A stretch of 20,045 nt of DNA from positions 1,076,671 to 1,096,715 of the forward strand of contig JAHNZQ020000172.1 of NCBI GenBank assembly GCA_019155205.2, given 5' to 3'. Position numbers and translations under genes: made by a program. Under the pieces are notes generated by a model that was not told the DNA's origin, searched no databases, and saw nothing but the letters and a program-made list of their open reading frames with translations. Origin of the DNA: Gracilaria vermiculophylla. Lineage: Eukaryota > Rhodophyta > Florideophyceae > Gracilariales > Gracilariaceae. Positions 9,362 through 16,994 of the stretch are shown here, one piece after another. Position 1 is the first letter of the stretch; every line of letters starts with the position of its first letter.

Positions 9362-10312
9362 GTGTTCTTGCTTTCTCCCAAAGACGCAAAAGATCGACTT
9401 TGGCAGGCTCGCGCCACTTGCAGCGCGAGCTTTCCCGCGGCACGCAAAATTGTAAACCACCCCCCGCGCATCCAACACTTCATCCGCACCGCCGCGCCGC
9501 ACACAGTGCAGCTCCAATTTGATCCATTTCTCCCATTTGCCAGCACTCAAACACCATATCAAAGTGCGCTTTTGCACGCCTCCACCCCCATCCGCCCCCA
9601 CCCCAACTCCAGCCCCCCCTTGCCCCCCCTTCCGCCCATACGCATCACACTCCCGTGCTTCCAAATCCCATCCTCCACCTTCATCTCCCCGCCTGTCACC
9701 AGTCGCCCATCGCCCGTCTCCGGGACTTCCCTCCCACATGCGGAGAACATCGCAATCCACCCCAAGCCGTGGCTGCCATCCCACTTGCACCATACCTCCC
9801 ATCTTTCCTCACACTACTTCATGCCCAACCATCACAACTTTCCGCCCTGCCAGCCCATGCCACAGCCCTCCGTCAGCCCTTTGCGCTACTCTGCCTCCCC
9901 CAGCGCACACGTTTCCGCCGAGCATCACTCCTGCTACACCTCGGCCCCCGACTCCTACAAGCACAACCTGCCTCTCATGCCCTGCGCCCCGTCGCGTTCG
10001 TCCCCCGTACTCCACGCCCCCGTTTCTACCCAAGCTTTTGTCCAGCACCTCCAACACCACCTCCATAGCGCCACCGATCACATATACCAGCTCTTCCATT
10101 CTTCCGCAGCCCACTCCACCAATACCCCGCACCACCTGCATGATGCTGCCGTTCCAATTCCAACCAGAAATATTTCGTTTCACATCAGCCTGCCACACCA
10201 CAACCCTGCCTCGGCGCCCCCTCCTGTATATGTCGTCAGTTCTATTGTAAATAGATGTAGTACACAGCTTAAGAAAAACTTGAGTAAACGCACTGTTGTT
10301 TTATCTCTATGA
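9362..10312 (+). other. C-rich, G-poor plus strand with a 316-codon frame, probably compositional
   Basis: From about 9430 to 10250 the plus strand is C-rich and nearly devoid of G, the mirror image of the 6.0-7.3 kb tract. Two plus frames are open at length over the same bases (316 codons at 9362-10312 and 243 codons at 9519-10250). Both predicted proteins are rich in Pro, Ser, His and Thr and carry no domain. A third frame is open at 9655-10068. Simultaneous openness argues that the lack of G, rather than selection on one protein, keeps the frames open. The skew ends abruptly near 10250, where AT-rich sequence begins. Confidence 0.4.
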
Positions 10313-10540
10313 CTCGGCTTGACTTCTATCATTCATCAAACAAGGTCTGCAATTCCTTCTTATATTGTGTTCTCATAATGTTCTATAGTCGCCTAGAACT
10401 TCTAATAGTTTCTATCACAAAGCATAAAATACTTTTACATATTTTCTTCTATAGAACCTTCTAGAAGTCTCTAGATATTAGCAGTTTCTAGTTGCTTCTT
10501 AAAAGCTTCTAGATACTTACACAGCAGTAAGACTACTCAC
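10260..10540. other. AT-rich segment with repeated TTCTAGA-like motifs
   Basis: The segment separates the C-rich tract from the retroelement cluster. It contains many variants of TCTAGA/TTCTAG (for example at 10393, 10460, 10487 and 10506), giving a loosely repetitive, palindrome-rich texture. No open frame of note is present. Confidence 0.5.
10454..10466. promoter_or_regulatory. Heat-shock-element-like GAA-TTC-GAA triplet
   Basis: The 13 bases read GAA-CC-TTC-TA-GAA, which is the correct two-base spacing for three alternating pentamers of a heat shock element. Heat shock factors bind this arrangement across eukaryotes. It sits among many TTCTAGA variants, so it may have arisen by chance in a repetitive stretch, and no gene with a start nearby is identified. 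Low confidence. Confidence 0.2.
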
Positions 10541-10777
10541 AGTGGCCAGGCACTCCTTGCAGTACGCATCTGTAGTCTTTTCCTTCAAGACCTCCGCTAT
10601 GCTGATGAACAGAACGTCTTTTTCCTCCTCAACAAGAGCCATCACCTTTGGGAGACCACAATACTTTTCTCTAGGGTTCACAGAATTCCAAACAATCTCA
10701 ACCAGATCCTTCCTTCCTGTCGGCGTCCTGGATAACCAGACACGCGATTCTGTCCTCCAAGGTTGTCTTCTCTTCTC

Positions 10778-11657
10778 CCTACGTGGAGACTCACGAAAAC
10801 GTGTCTGCTGCCTGGTATTTTACCCCAGAACAGTAGAAAAACTCAAATTTGAACTCCAGGAAGCGTGGTTTCTACCTTTCCAGGCGGCCGGAAGCATCCG
10901 TCAAAGACAATGTCCACTTTAACGGTGCGTGGTCCGTCTTCCAGGTGAAACGCGCGCCTTCCCGGTATCCGGTATGGGCGTGAAAGCTGCATCGCCCATA
11001 CCATGGCGAGATGTTTGCGCTCCGAGATGGAATAGGTCCATTCCGTAGGTGAAAGGCTGGGACTTCAGTATCCTATACCTTGAAGTCCACTTTCAGTTTG
11101 ATCCTGTAGGAGGGACCACAGAACTGGTATCTACAGGCGTCTGTGTCGAGTACCATTCCGCCCTGCCGCTTCGGAAGCACCAAGATCGGAGGCTCTATTA
11201 GTCTTCTCTTCAAGGTATTGAATGCTTCATACTCATCGTCTGTTAGGATAGCCAATTGCGTCTGCTTGTCTTTCTCCAAGAGATAATTTAATGGCGCCGC
11301 AATACGAGAGACGTTTGGGACAATCCTTGGAAAAACATTGTTCAAGCCCAGGACGGAGCAAAGCTCCGTCTGGTTTGTGGGAGAATGGGATTCCTTGATG
11401 GCGTCCTGAGTTCTTTTAAAACATGTTGGCGGCCCGGGAGCACAACGTGCCCCAAGAAATCCACCGAGGATTTGAAAAAGAAAACTTTCTACAGCCTCAA
11501 GTTGAGTCCAGCATCCTTCACCACCACCCGGCTCGTGACAGCAATTACTGGCGACCACCTTTAGGAACTCGCGCCTTTGGACTCAACTAAAACTCCTAGC
11601 CGACGCTATGTACTACCATCTCTAAAGAAGAACTGACGTTACTATAACTGCACGACC
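10778..11657 (-). pseudogene. Ty3/gypsy pol relic: RT C-terminus and RNase H
   Basis: On the minus strand, 11657-11534 carries the pre-RT segment shared with 1640-1766. It is joined directly, near 11530, to the RT C-terminal part (KSSVDFLGHVV, about 11475-11445), so the RT palm with its catalytic aspartates is deleted. After a frameshift near 11420 comes the connection region (FLGL-like VLGLNNVFPRIVPN, then RIAAPLN). RNase H begins with LDTDA near 11145-11137, continues through HLAMVWAMQL near 11015-10985, shifts frame once more and reaches TDHAPLKW near 10930, ending at AADTFS before a stop at 10793-10791. A stop at 10874-10872 replaces a residue that is usually Trp. Order and motifs match Metaviridae-type pol. 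At least two frameshifts, a large deletion and stops make it non-functional. It points away from the chromovirus that starts at 11.8 kb and is a separate insertion. Confidence 0.8.
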
Positions 11658-11799
11658 GACTTAGAATGTCAGTTTCCTAAAGTATTTGAAAGAGTCATGA
11701 CAGAACAGCGTTTTTAGTTTGCAACGATCAGAACCCAAGTGTGGAATTCTCCCTTAAGGTGGTTCGGAAGTGGAAAGAAATCACCGTCAACCCGCTCCT

Positions 11800-13480
11800 A
11801 TGTTAGACCTCTCAGAAACCCAAATGGAAACCCCCCTCCAGGACCCTCAAGCAACTGACTCCGTCGATGAGCGCAGCACGGGAATCGCTCCCCAAGAGAT
11901 GGCCGTCAGATTAGAGGACCTTGGAAGTCTCCGTAAGAATCCTGGCTTCTTTGTGGAGCGTTTCAGGTAGCGCCTTAGGAGAATGCAGGATCGGAGGCAA
12001 GCAAAATTCCACGTGACACCTCTGGAGAACGCAGATGTGGGGGTTGAAGAACCGCACACGGCATCGCAGCCGCTACTGCAGAAGGTGGACGGACGGAAAC
12101 ATCGGGTGGCTGACTCCCTCTTGGAGTAGCTGGTCTCGCGCTTCACGTATTGGCTTTTACACTGTCTGGTCGAAAGCATTCTTGCACGTGTCGAGGCATA
12201 TTTAGGAGCGCGCCGCCATGCCCTTGTAAAGAAAATTGCAACGGAGAGTGCTCACCGAGCCGTAGATGCTTCGCGGGTTTCCAAACCCTCCCTAGAGGTG
12301 ATCTCGGATGTTATCCGTCCCGAGGTTTGTTCCAAAACTACGCAGCTGCTCCCCGCACCGGCGTTTCAAAGTCATTCTTCCGTACAGGAGAGGTTTCCTC
12401 TATCAACACCGAAGATGTCCCCGGGCAGAGAAGGAAAGGATACTGCCACCCCCAACGCCAGAGGAGGAAAGGATACTGCAGTTGGTAAACGGAAACACCT
12501 CAGGAGTATTGCTATGCACCGTCTGAACCTGTCGCATTGCGGACAGGGGCAGTATAATGGTCGAAAAGCATTTGCTCCAAGGAGAGAATGACAGGATACT
12601 CCTCGTGTGAATCGCGATAACGAGGATATCGTCAGGCACCAATACCACCTATAGAAAAGACGCCGAAAGAAACGGAGACAGAAAAGCATGAAGCGCCAAA
12701 CCGATTCGGAAAGAATCTCAGACTCTGAAATGGTAAACAGTTCCAGCTTGAAGGACAATATACCTCCCTGGATAGATAGCAGATGGGTCAGGAATGTATT
12801 CCCACTTAACGACCTCTTCGCCAAAGTTGTGGATTATGACACTTGCAGGTTTAATGACCGCTTCTCTCTTTACGACGCGTCAGGCGCTAAATGACTCACG
12901 AAGATCCAGGGTTGAATGGATATTTAGATTGAGAAGCACTGCTTCTCAGGTGAACACCCCATCTCGAGGTTGAATATTTTCACACGTTTCGGTTCAGCGT
13001 GTAATACCAATGATGTCCATGAAAGCTCCGCCGTCTGGTCTTTTCAGTTCTACGTCACAGGCTAGACGCACTCGCTGGTACAGCCACGCTTCACGGTGGA
13101 GAGCACCACTGTGGATGATCTTGCAACGGAGATCTTGACAATGTACCCAGAGGTGGTGAACTTCCTTCTCAAAAAGAACGCAACGGACGAGGTCATAGCT
13201 GATACTGACGCTGAATACACCTCCTATGGGCAGAACATGGGAGGGGCCGAGACGGATTTTTCGCAAAAGCTGTGGACGAAGGTCCTTCAGTGTGGAAACG
13301 TTTACTCCGAACGGCGGTTGAAGTCGTTGTTTGTCGGGGGACCCCTTCCATTGATCTATGCTAGGGTGCATAATCACTTGAAAACGCACCCGAAGACCAC
13401 CTACACGGAGCTAGCACGTTTAGCGGATTCCTATGGAGATACCAACCGTGCCGCTCGTCGCAGCCACGATCCTTTTTTAA
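11800..13480 (+). pseudogene. Gag of the chromovirus relic
   Basis: One frame runs from an ATG at 11800 with internal stops at 11968, 12127, 12589, 12652, 12892, 12913, 12925 and 13063, then stays open from 13066. The first third is Gln/Glu/Asp-rich, the middle basic. The C-terminal part (about 13140-13470) contains MYPEVVNFLLKK, a FSQKLWTKVLQCG segment and RRLKSLFVGGPLP, which resemble the helical retrotransposon Gag domain; a Gag-like ELARLADSYGD follows. Gag forms the cytoplasmic particle that packages element RNA. A 16-base motif, AAGGAAAGGATACTGC-like, occurs twice 33 bases apart at 12431 and 12464, giving a repeated GKDTA peptide. No zinc knuckle remains; the sequence passes straight into RT. 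Eight stops make it a pseudogene, but no frameshift is needed over 1.7 kb. Confidence 0.65.
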
Positions 13481-13539
13481 ACAAACCGACTGCATCAAGG
13501 AACCGTTGGGTATCCGTCCTGACTTTGGACTCCAGCACC

Positions 13540-13694
13540 TCAGGGGAGGTTGATGAGCTCACGCTTGTTAGCGATTCATACCCGATACTCCGAATAAATG
13601 AATGCATCGACTCCTTCGTTCATGCGTCCGTTTTCTCTACCTTGGATGCCAACAGCGGCTACTGGCAAATTGATGTGGATGATTCCAAGACAAA
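13540..13694 (+). pseudogene. Reverse transcriptase fragment (motif A region)
   Basis: In the same frame as gag, DSYPILRINECIDSF is followed by FSTLDANSGYWQI (13633-13671), the hallmark of Ty3/gypsy RT around motif A, whose Asp is the first catalytic residue. The sequence stops resembling RT after the next dozen codons, so motif C and the rest of the polymerase are gone. The upstream junction with gag, near 13480-13540, removes protease and the RT N-terminus while keeping frame. The downstream junction, near 13694, abuts integrase sequence in another frame. It is too short to have any activity. Confidence 0.85.
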
Positions 13695-14400
13695 TATTCC
13701 AAGTGTGCTCTATTTACACCAACCTCTACGGTTGCATCTGCGGAGGAAACGATTGGGCTCTTCGACACACTCTTGATTTCCAAGTATGAAACACACCAAC
13801 AACGATGATATCATACTGCGACCCAACGGTCGCTTATCGTTTTTAACTATCATGCACGCGGTTGCTGCGTATCACATCCGGAACCTTATTTCGACAGCAG
13901 ACATCCCTGAGACAGATGCGTAGTCCGAAATTCTAATCCTGACGATCTCGTCGATGCTACGATCTTCAATAAAAGAAGCACCAGCCGATTTGCACCTCGC
14001 CCTATAAACCCTGGAGTTTGAATACAACTCCTTCTGTCAGGGCAGCATCCGTCTTTTACCTTTCAAAATCCGTCTTGGCCACATTCTACACTCGTCGGGA
14101 GCCCGTGCCCTGGAAAACTTCATAGCGCAGGCCACAATCAAATCCGATTCTCGGTGGCAGGGGTTCACAAACCTGATTCGTGACAGTTTGACCGCTGCTG
14201 CCACCGGCCAGAAGCAGCACATCAACCACCACCGCTCTATCCTACCCCTGGAACAGCACAACCATGTCCTTCCGCACGCCGACCGCCTCACGTCAGCGCG
14301 ACGGGTCACAATCCCTCAAAAAGGGCAACCAAGTTTCATCGGACCCTTTCGAGTCCTCGAAGAATTTGGACCGGTCACGTATGGCCTATAGCTCCCGCGA
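13695..14400 (+). pseudogene. Integrase core and GPY/F-like module of the chromovirus relic
   Basis: Integrase similarity starts at about 13698 with SKCALFTPTSTVASAEETIG, one frame away from gag/RT. A one-base indel near 13790 returns it to the main frame. There STADIPETDA followed by a stop (13921) and SE matches the conserved STA-HP-TDGQ-E block that holds the catalytic Glu. LEFEYNSF (14011) and PFKIRLGH follow, then PSFIGPFRVLEEFGPVTY (14332-14385), the GPY/F-type C-terminal module. The first catalytic Asp lies in deleted sequence and the second Asp position (around 13825) is substituted, so the D,D,E triad is incomplete. Stops at 13921, 14005 and 14389 also break it. Integrase would insert element DNA into nuclear chromatin. 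Confidence 0.8.
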
Positions 14401-14403
14401 ACC

Positions 14404-14640
14404 ATGCGCCGCTTTTATGGGGCTCCATCAGGCCCTTTGGACATCGTTATCAACAATGATGGCGTTGTAGAACAAGCAGTGGAACACATTCTGGACAGGA
14501 AACGTGCCCATCCACGCCTTAACTGCCTCACACCGTTATGTGGCGATTGGGAATCCGATGCAATTCGGATACCGCTTGATGCGCTCAAGAACTGTTGCGT
14601 GAAAGTCACCAAATTCGACTTGCAGCAAAAGCCTCACTGA
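14404..14640 (+). pseudogene. C-terminal chromodomain of the chromovirus relic
   Basis: After the stop at 14389 the same frame stays open to a TGA at 14638-14640. It contains VEHILDRKRAHPRLNCL, then GDWESD, then IPLDALKNCCVKVTKFDL. This is the chromodomain pattern: a VE-IL-R start, a strand that normally reads LVKW.GY, a WEP-like turn, and a final helix with NC and an F near its end. In chromoviruses this domain binds methylated histone tails and steers integration into heterochromatin. Here the LVKW core is degraded and the WEP element reads IPL, so aromatic cage residues are lost. The element ends here, 15 bases before the polypurine tract. Confidence 0.7.
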
Positions 14641-14654
14641 GGATAGTTTCGTCC

Positions 14655-14668
14655 GAAAGAGAGAAGAG
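14655..14668 (+). other. Polypurine tract
   Basis: Fourteen purines (GAAAGAGAGAAGAG) lie just after the chromodomain stop and directly before TGTAACA, the proposed start of the 3' LTR. In LTR retrotransposons the purine tract primes plus-strand DNA synthesis and abuts the 3' LTR. The position is exactly as expected. Confidence 0.65.
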
Positions 14669-14773
14669 TGTAACATTGCGATAGAATCTAGCAGTACAAG
14701 CGATTAACGCTACATACTGCAGGCGTTACCCCGCACGTCGCAACACGAAGCACAAAAATATTGCATTATGTCA

Positions 14774-14816
14774 GCACGACACTTGGTTCAAACCAAGTCG
14801 GAACAGTGCGTCGTGC
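14774..14816. repeat. Nested inverted repeat (hairpin 1)
   Basis: GCACGAC (14774-14780) pairs with GTCGTGC (14810-14816). Directly inside the left arm, ACTTGGTT (14781-14788) pairs with AACCAAGT (14791-14798) across a two-base loop. Together they give a 15-bp stem with an 11-base bulge on one side. Confidence 0.75.
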
Positions 14817-14860
14817 GCTTAAAGCACTTAAAATATGCGTGGCATATTTCAAGCGCACGA
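14811..14860. repeat. Nested inverted repeat (hairpin 2)
   Basis: TCGTGCGCTT (14811-14820) is a perfect 10-bp inverted repeat of AAGCGCACGA (14851-14860). Inside it AAATATGC (14831-14838) pairs with GCATATTT (14842-14849) around a three-base loop. Six bases are shared with hairpin 1, so the two structures are mutually exclusive. Confidence 0.8.
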
Positions 14861-14940
14861 ATACATAGCGCCGTGTGTTACGGACGTTCAAGTAAATAGA
14901 ATAGATGGTAAAACGCTGAACGTCAAGTTTAAAGAAATAC

Positions 14941-14947
14941 TATAAAA
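14941..14947 (+). promoter_or_regulatory. TATA box in the chromovirus 3' LTR
   Basis: TATAAAA lies about 270 bases after the proposed LTR start, followed by a GC-richer stretch, as expected for a U3 promoter with R/U5 downstream. Function is inferred from position. Confidence 0.35.
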
Positions 14948-15000
14948 CACGGCCGGACCCATCTCTGAGAAGAGCGTGAGCCTGGCCAGACTTCTTCCAA

Positions 15001-15400
15001 ATCTTTCATGTTTTGTTGCTGTTATTGGTTTTCCATGCGCTCCTAGACCGGGCAAAAGGACAGCAGCTCGATCAATAAACAACACTGGTTTTGGCCTCAT
15101 TGATTTTCCCCTTTTCTTCTTATCAGGCTATACAAACACTTCACCTAAATCTCCAACGTACATTTTGGACATCACTGATGGCTTTAGTGCGAAGAATGTG
15201 TTTCATTTTTCGTTTTCCTTCCAGTCGTAGCTGAGCTTTTGTAAGATCTGCATCAATGTGATAAGTTTTGTTCATATGTGAGACCGGTTTAGTCAAATGT
15301 TTTGCCAATTAAGAGGACGAGAGAATATCCGAACCGTATAAGGCATTAAAAATTTGAACTGCTTGCATAGCGGCAAGCTCAATGCTCTCTGTGTCTATTC
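15001..15400. other. Unresolved stretch between the LTR and the copia-like relic
   Basis: A plus-strand frame of 84 codons (14976-15230) and a minus-strand frame of 70 codons overlap here and neither has a recognisable motif. The stretch probably includes LTR remainder and the far 3' part of the minus-strand copia-like relic. Confidence 0.35.
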
Positions 15401-15425
15401 TACAATCAAAGGTATACATCGCAAA

Positions 15426-15868
15426 TCACGTCATATTTAAATTCAAGAATATTTTTGTTGTGCCTGCGAGTGGAAATCTTCGAAAACCAATACACATTGT
15501 CGAACAAAACTGTGTGAACTCCTTTTTTCGAAATGAAGCGTCACCTATCACATCGGTATGTGTCCACAACGGATTTATCCACCACATCTCAAACTCCAAA
15601 ACTGCGAAGAGAAGAGTAGTGGTCGGTACTATAGCAGAAGCAGAGTATCTGGTAGCAAAATCCTTGGCAGGATATATACATATTCTCTCCAAAGAAAATG
15701 GTGAACACAAACCATTACATTGAAAGATCTACTCATGAAACGTAGAGAGAATTTGCGAGTTGCGCAAAGGTAGGAAGAACGACGACAACCTGTACAATTT
15801 TCTGCCATGGTTTTGAGGTATTTTTCTACAGGATCGCTGCAAAAATTATTTCGTGGGATCATTACCAT
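15426..15868 (-). pseudogene. Copia-like integrase relic
   Basis: Read on the minus strand from 15868, the peptide contains VEKYLKT then CTGC (near 15793-15782), the second Cys pair of an integrase HHCC domain. It continues to SFNVMVCVHHF, where the expected first catalytic Asp appears as His. A frameshift near 15690-15710 moves to the frame that ends at 15426. That frame reads DFATRYSASAIV (near 15662), EFEMWWI, then VIGDASF (Asp near 15542), with the spacing of an integrase core whose second catalytic Asp sits in the GDASF motif. The VxD-ATRYSA block is typical of a Ty1/copia-type integrase group. The Glu motif is not clear. Frameshift and lost catalytic residue make it dead. The opposite-strand frame 15382-15723 is read as its antisense shadow. 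Confidence 0.5.
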
Positions 15869-15910
15869 GACATTGGAGTACGTAGTATGTCCTTCACAAA
15901 TATGCTAGTG

Positions 15911-16990
15911 ATCTTTCTCAACAGGAAGGTTCACTACTTTTCAGGATATATCCTTTATTGCCGATGCCTTCATTGATCTGATTGCGTCTTTAAAGGCAGC
16001 GTAATAGTCAATACGTGGACATGAAATTTGACTTAGTATGTATGAATCCATTTTTGGATACACTAATGAAATATGTTCATAAGATCGATCTCCTCCCGGA
16101 AGTCGCAATTTGTTGCTTTTTGCACGGAGAATTTGACCCTTGGTTGTGAAATTTCTACCAATCACCAATTCAGAAGATCCACTTGGAACAAGATGTCTTT
16201 TCTTCAAAGACGATCCATCATCAGATTTGGCTAGAAAACAACAGATCTATGTATATCACTTTCGGCTTTACTATGTTCAGCAATTTCATATTGCCGTTTT
16301 GTGCATTCATTAATGGACTTTATTACAGTATAAAGATCGCAAGTCCATTGTTTAAGAAGATTTGAAGCAATACTTTTCTGCTTATTGAACCCAATCTCAG
16401 AGTATTGTGCCCTATCATCAATTAACGGACAGGTTACGAGGTTCATTGATACTATCGAACTCATCGATGACACCACAGGACATGGTTTGATGAAAGCCAT
16501 GTTGAACGTTATTGTTTTCGATGGAGCAGAATGACCAATGGTACTCTCACTGTAGGTTTGTTCGTCGGCATATCAAAATATGAGAGAAAAAAACCATCAT
16601 TATTGTGTTTCAAAGCCCGGTGCCAATATATGACATGTATTGCATCTTGACTTCCTTTTGCGATCAGCCATTTCTTCCGTACCACGTCTTTTATTTCTTA
16701 TTTTACGAGTTCTATATATCCGGGAGTCATTGTTGTTAGCGGATAGCGAGAAAATAGGCTTACTCTGAGTCTTGCTCATCTGGTTGTCACATTATTATAC
16801 AGCTGCAGCACATATGGCATATGTAATGGACTAAAGAAAATCATTCTTTTCGGAGCTGCAAGTTCTAGATAAATATCCAGATGAACCATCAGCAGCAGAC
16901 ATCACACCTAAGTGCTGAGAAGGATCAATACGAACATTTTTTATTAGTAGCCAAGCTGTTTCTGATATCGACACAGCTGCGCAATTGGTG
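15911..16990 (-). pseudogene. Decayed minus-strand retroelement sequence upstream of the integrase
   Basis: Minus-strand frames of 88-89 codons at 16207-15941 and 16500-16231 read into the integrase relic in the direction expected for gag-protease preceding integrase in copia-type elements. A basic, Arg/Lys-rich stretch near 16720-16620 ends in a CNTCH motif that could be a knuckle remnant. None of this is diagnostic on its own, and the assignment rests mainly on position and strand. Several stops and frame changes are present. It may instead be unrelated repeat DNA. Confidence 0.2.
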
Positions 16991-16994
16991 TTTA

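Larger units (their letters stand above)
11800..15000 (+). mobile_element. Internally deleted chromovirus (Ty3/gypsy) with 3' LTR
   Basis: A plus-strand element whose parts appear in chromovirus order: gag, a short RT segment, integrase core, GPY/F-like module, chromodomain, polypurine tract and 3' LTR. Almost all of it reads in one frame (codons starting at 11800, 13096, 14011 and 14404 are in phase). About 2.8 kb of coding trace remains where an intact element would need more, because protease, most of RT, RNase H and the integrase zinc-binding domain are missing. No 5' LTR or primer-binding site is recognised upstream of 11800. The 3' end is approximate. Confidence 0.75.
14669..15000 (+). 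repeat. 3' LTR of the chromovirus, end not resolved
   Basis: The segment starts TGTAAC immediately after the purine tract. It holds two nested hairpins (14774-14860) and a TATAAAA box (14941-14947). The 3' boundary is not defined: there is no second copy to align, and one possible short end is the GTTAC at 14878-14882. The coordinate 15000 is therefore a guess that includes the promoter-like box. Confidence 0.45.

Noticed and set aside
9362..10312. A 316-codon plus-strand gene
   Set aside because: Three plus frames are open over the same bases and the composition is depleted of G, so openness is expected by chance.
11549..11556. TGGCGACC looked like a primer-binding site following an LTR end
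   Set aside because: The same bases encode the conserved minus-strand SPVIAVTS peptide shared with 1640-1664, and no LTR precedes them, so a pol fragment explains them better.
15382..15723. Plus-strand frame with AEAEYLVAKS resembling the end of copia RNase H
   Set aside because: The minus strand of the same bases gives a longer and better ordered integrase match (DFATRYSASAIV, VIGDASF), and no other RNase H motif is on the plus strand.
15941..16207. Minus-strand RIDYYAAF resembling the GIDY-TF motif near the start of copia RT
   Set aside because: It lies upstream of the integrase relic on that strand, where RT would not be, and the surrounding residues do not match.
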